Source: Sphingobacteriales bacterium
GTDB taxonomy: Bacteria; Bacteroidota; Bacteroidia; Chitinophagales; Chitinophagaceae
Assembly: GCA_023251215.1 (NCBI GenBank)
Contig: JAHEZF010000137.1
Coordinates: 1 to 5,365 of the forward strand
Length of the DNA: 5,365 bases
Reading direction: 5' to 3'
Below the pieces are notes generated by a model, which did no database searches, had not been told where the DNA came from, and saw nothing but the letters and a program-made list of their open reading frames with translations. Both the position numbers and the translations under genes were made by a program. Positions within the stretch are counted from its first letter, which is position 1. Every line of letters starts with the position of its first letter. Positions 3,262 to 5,365 of the stretch are shown here, one piece after another.

Positions 3262-5365
3262 ATTTCAATTCATGTGAGAGGAATGTCGCAGTATAACTTT
3301 CCTTACACCTTACCAATTCCTCCGGAGTTCCTTCAAATAAAATTTTCCCTCCTCCATCACCACCTTCCGGACCAAGATCAATAATATGATCAGCCACTTT
3401 AATTACATCCATTTGATGTTCGATCACCAAAACGGTATTGCCACGGTCAACTAATTTATTCAATACATCCAACAAATGCTGTATATCTTCAAAATGCAGC
3501 CCCGTAGTAGGCTCATCCAGGATATAAAAAGTTTTTCCCGTATCTCTTTTGCCCAGCTCAGTGGATAATTTTACCCGTTGCGCTTCTCCCCCGCTCAATG
3601 TTACTGCCGACTGTCCCAGTGTGATGTAGCCTAATCCAACTTCTTCCAATACTTTTATTTTCCGGTAGATGTATGGAACGTTCTGAAAAAATTCAACAGC
3701 TTCTTCAACTGTCATCTCCAGTACATCTGCAATGGATTTTCCTTTATAACGTATCTCCAGTGTTTCCCGGTTATATCTTTTACCATTACATTTTTCGCAA
3801 TGCACATATACATCCGGCAAAAAATTCATTTCAATCACTCTCATCCCACCTCCTTCACACACATCACAGCGTCCGCTTTTTACATTAAATGAAAAACGGC
3901 CAGCCGTGTAGCCCCTGATCTTTGCTTCAGGTATGGAAGCGAATAAAGTTCTTATCTCGGTAAAAAAACCACAGTAAGTGGCGGGGTTACTTCTCGGTGT
4001 TCTCCCAATCGGCGACTGGTCAATTTCAATTACTTTATCTATATGTTCCAATCCTTTCACAGAATTATATTCCAGCGGCGTCATCTTTGATCCGTATGCA
4101 TGTTTCGAAAGAATGGGATATAATGTTTCATTGATCAATGTTGATTTACCGCTGCCGCTCACTCCGGTTACCACAATAAATTTTCCCAATGGTAATTTTA
4201 TTTCCACATTTTGAAGATTATTCCCTTTTGCGCCTTTGAGCTCCAGACATTTGCCATTGCCTTTTCTTCTTTCTTTGGGTACAGCGATCCGATGATGACC
4301 ATTAAGATAACCCGAGGTGAGTGTGTCTAATGTGAGTATATGGTTTGGTTCGCCTTCGGCAACAATCTTCCCTCCATGATAACCGGCCCGGGGTCCAATA
4401 TCAATTAAATGGTCTGCCGCTAACATAATGTCTTTATCATGTTCTACCACCAGCACACTGTTACCAATATCCCTGAGATTTTTTAATGCATCTATCAGCC
4501 GGTGGTTATCCCGTTGGTGCAAACCAATAGATGGTTCATCCAAAATATAAGTGATCCCCTGCAATTGAGAGCCGATCTGTGTGGCCAGCCTTATCCGCTG
4601 GCTTTCGCCACCACTCAGTGTCTTAGAAGGCCTGCTCAGGCTCAGGTAGCTCAACCCGACATTGAGTAAAAACTGGAGTCTTTCCCTTATTTCTTTAAGC
4701 AGATCTTTTGCAATAGTTTTCTGTTTATTTTCCAGCATCAGTTCAATGCCATCAAACCACGCAGCCAGGTTATCCAGGTTCATATTGCTGAGTTCGGCAA
4801 TATTTCTTCTGTTAACCTTAAACCAGAGGCTTTCTTTTTTTAATCTTGCGCCATTACATGCATCGCAGGGCCGCATGATCATATAATCTTCTGTCCATTC
4901 CCGTATTGTTTCGCTGTATGGATTAGCAAACCATCTTTGCAGCATATTCACAATGCCTTCAAATGGCGCAGCCGGATCAAATTTCATATTTTCAAAGTCC
5001 AGATCTTCCTGCTGACCTTCTTCGTTTCCATACAACATGATGTTAAGTTGCTTCTTCGATAATTTATTAACCGCTGTATTCAATGAAATCTTATGCTTCT
5101 TTGCTGCCTCCTGTGCCTGCCGGTAAACCCAGGCATCCCTCTCCTCACCCAATGGAGCAATGCCTCCTTCACTGATGCTTAATGACGGATCAGCAATGAC
5201 AGCCTCCATATTTATATGATGCTTTAAGCCAAGCCCTTTGCAAACCGGACATGCGCCATAAGGAGAATTAAAAGAAAATGAATTGGGCGATGGTTCTTCA
5301 TAACTGATACCTGTGTCTTCACACATCAGCATTTTGGAATACTGAACAAATTTTGATTCATCAAC
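3260..5365 (-). CDS. uvrA: UvrABC excinuclease subunit A (partial, N-terminus beyond the window)
   Basis: UvrA is the dimeric ABC-type ATPase that finds DNA lesions and loads UvrB in nucleotide excision repair. The frame is open to the right edge and 701 codons are visible, against about 940 in full-length UvrA. The first ATP-binding Walker A and the UvrB-binding region are therefore outside. Counting from the codon at 5363-5365: first zinc region C15...C39-x2-C42, CDAC (167-170), ABC signature LSGGESQ (250-256), Walker B ILDEP with D276/E277, H309, second Walker A GVSGSGKST (401-409), complete zinc finger C500/C503 and C523/C526, second signature LSGGEAQ (590-596), Walker B with D617/E618, and H650. 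All catalytic motifs in view are intact. The first zinc site lacks the second Cys of its first CxxC pair (C-E-D-T), which I believe is common in Bacteroidota UvrA. The gene converges on the membrane-protein gene and ends at a shared terminator. The ATG at 5330-5332 is internal, not the start. Confidence 0.97.
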   Translation of the reverse strand, partial: VDESKFVQYSKMLMCEDTGISYEEPSPNSFSFNSPYGACPVCKGLGLKHHINMEAVIADPSLSISEGGIAPLGEERDAWVYRQAQEAAKKHKISLNTAVNKLSKKQLNIMLYGNEEGQQEDLDFENMKFDPAAPFEGIVNMLQRWFANPYSETIREWTEDYMIMRPCDACNGARLKKESLWFKVNRRNIAELSNMNLDNLAAWFDGIELMLENKQKTIAKDLLKEIRERLQFLLNVGLSYLSLSRPSKTLSGGESQRIRLATQIGSQLQGITYILDEPSIGLHQRDNHRLIDALKNLRDIGNSVLVVEHDKDIMLAADHLIDIGPRAGYHGGKIVAEGEPNHILTLDTLTSGYLNGHHRIAVPKERRKGNGKCLELKGAKGNNLQNVEIKLPLGKFIVVTGVSGSGKSTLINETLYPILSKHAYGSKMTPLEYNSVKGLEHIDKVIEIDQSPIGRTPRSNPATYCGFFTEIRTLFASIPEAKIRGYTAGRFSFNVKSGRCDVCEGGGMRVIEMNFLPDVYVHCEKCNGKRYNRETLEIRYKGKSIADVLEMTVEEAVEFFQNVPYIYRKIKVLEEVGLGYITLGQSAVTLSGGEAQRVKLSTELGKRDTGKTFYILDEPTTGLHFEDIQHLLDVLNKLVDRGNTVLVIEHQMDVIKVADHIIDLGPEGGDGGGKILFEGTPEELVRCKESYTATFLSHELK

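Overview
The window looks like chromosomal DNA of a Bacteroidota bacterium, probably of the Chitinophagaceae type. It is AT-rich, its start codons lack purine-rich ribosome-binding sites, and it carries an outer-membrane barrel resembling type IX secretion (T9SS) protein PorG. It also carries a small secreted protein ending in what looks like a T9SS sorting domain, and a UvrA with the first zinc-site form I associate with this phylum. The placement comes from reading the sequence, not from a search.

Layout, left to right. Bases 2-70 may be the last 22 codons of an upstream gene. Two adjacent perfect hairpins (86-119 and 122-141) follow. Next come an ElaA-type GNAT acetyltransferase (164-604), the PorG-like barrel (745-1716) and, 37 bases later, the small sorting-domain protein (1754-2179). 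Bases 2180-2792 hold no convincing gene but are very structured. Three long imperfect hairpins lie nearly end to end (2210-2329, 2323-2444, 2451-2558). A compact GC-rich fold with a possible H-type pseudoknot (2709-2770) sits just ahead of a four-helix membrane protein (2793-3218). A hairpin terminator (3236-3261) separates that gene from the convergent uvrA, whose C-terminal 701 codons fill 3260-5365 on the minus strand. The uvrA start lies beyond the right edge.

The genes do not form one pathway. The barrel and the sorting-domain protein may be co-transcribed and both relate to the cell envelope. ElaA and UvrA are ordinary housekeeping or stress genes.

The most unusual signal is the hairpin array at 2210-2558. 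Its first and third members are recognisably the same element: their 3' arms align without gaps at 17 of 22 positions. At three aligned stem pairs both bases differ and pairing is kept, which is what a conserved fold would produce. No RNA family that I know of matches it. A second oddity is a near-match of about 35 bases between the region before elaA and the 3' end of uvrA.
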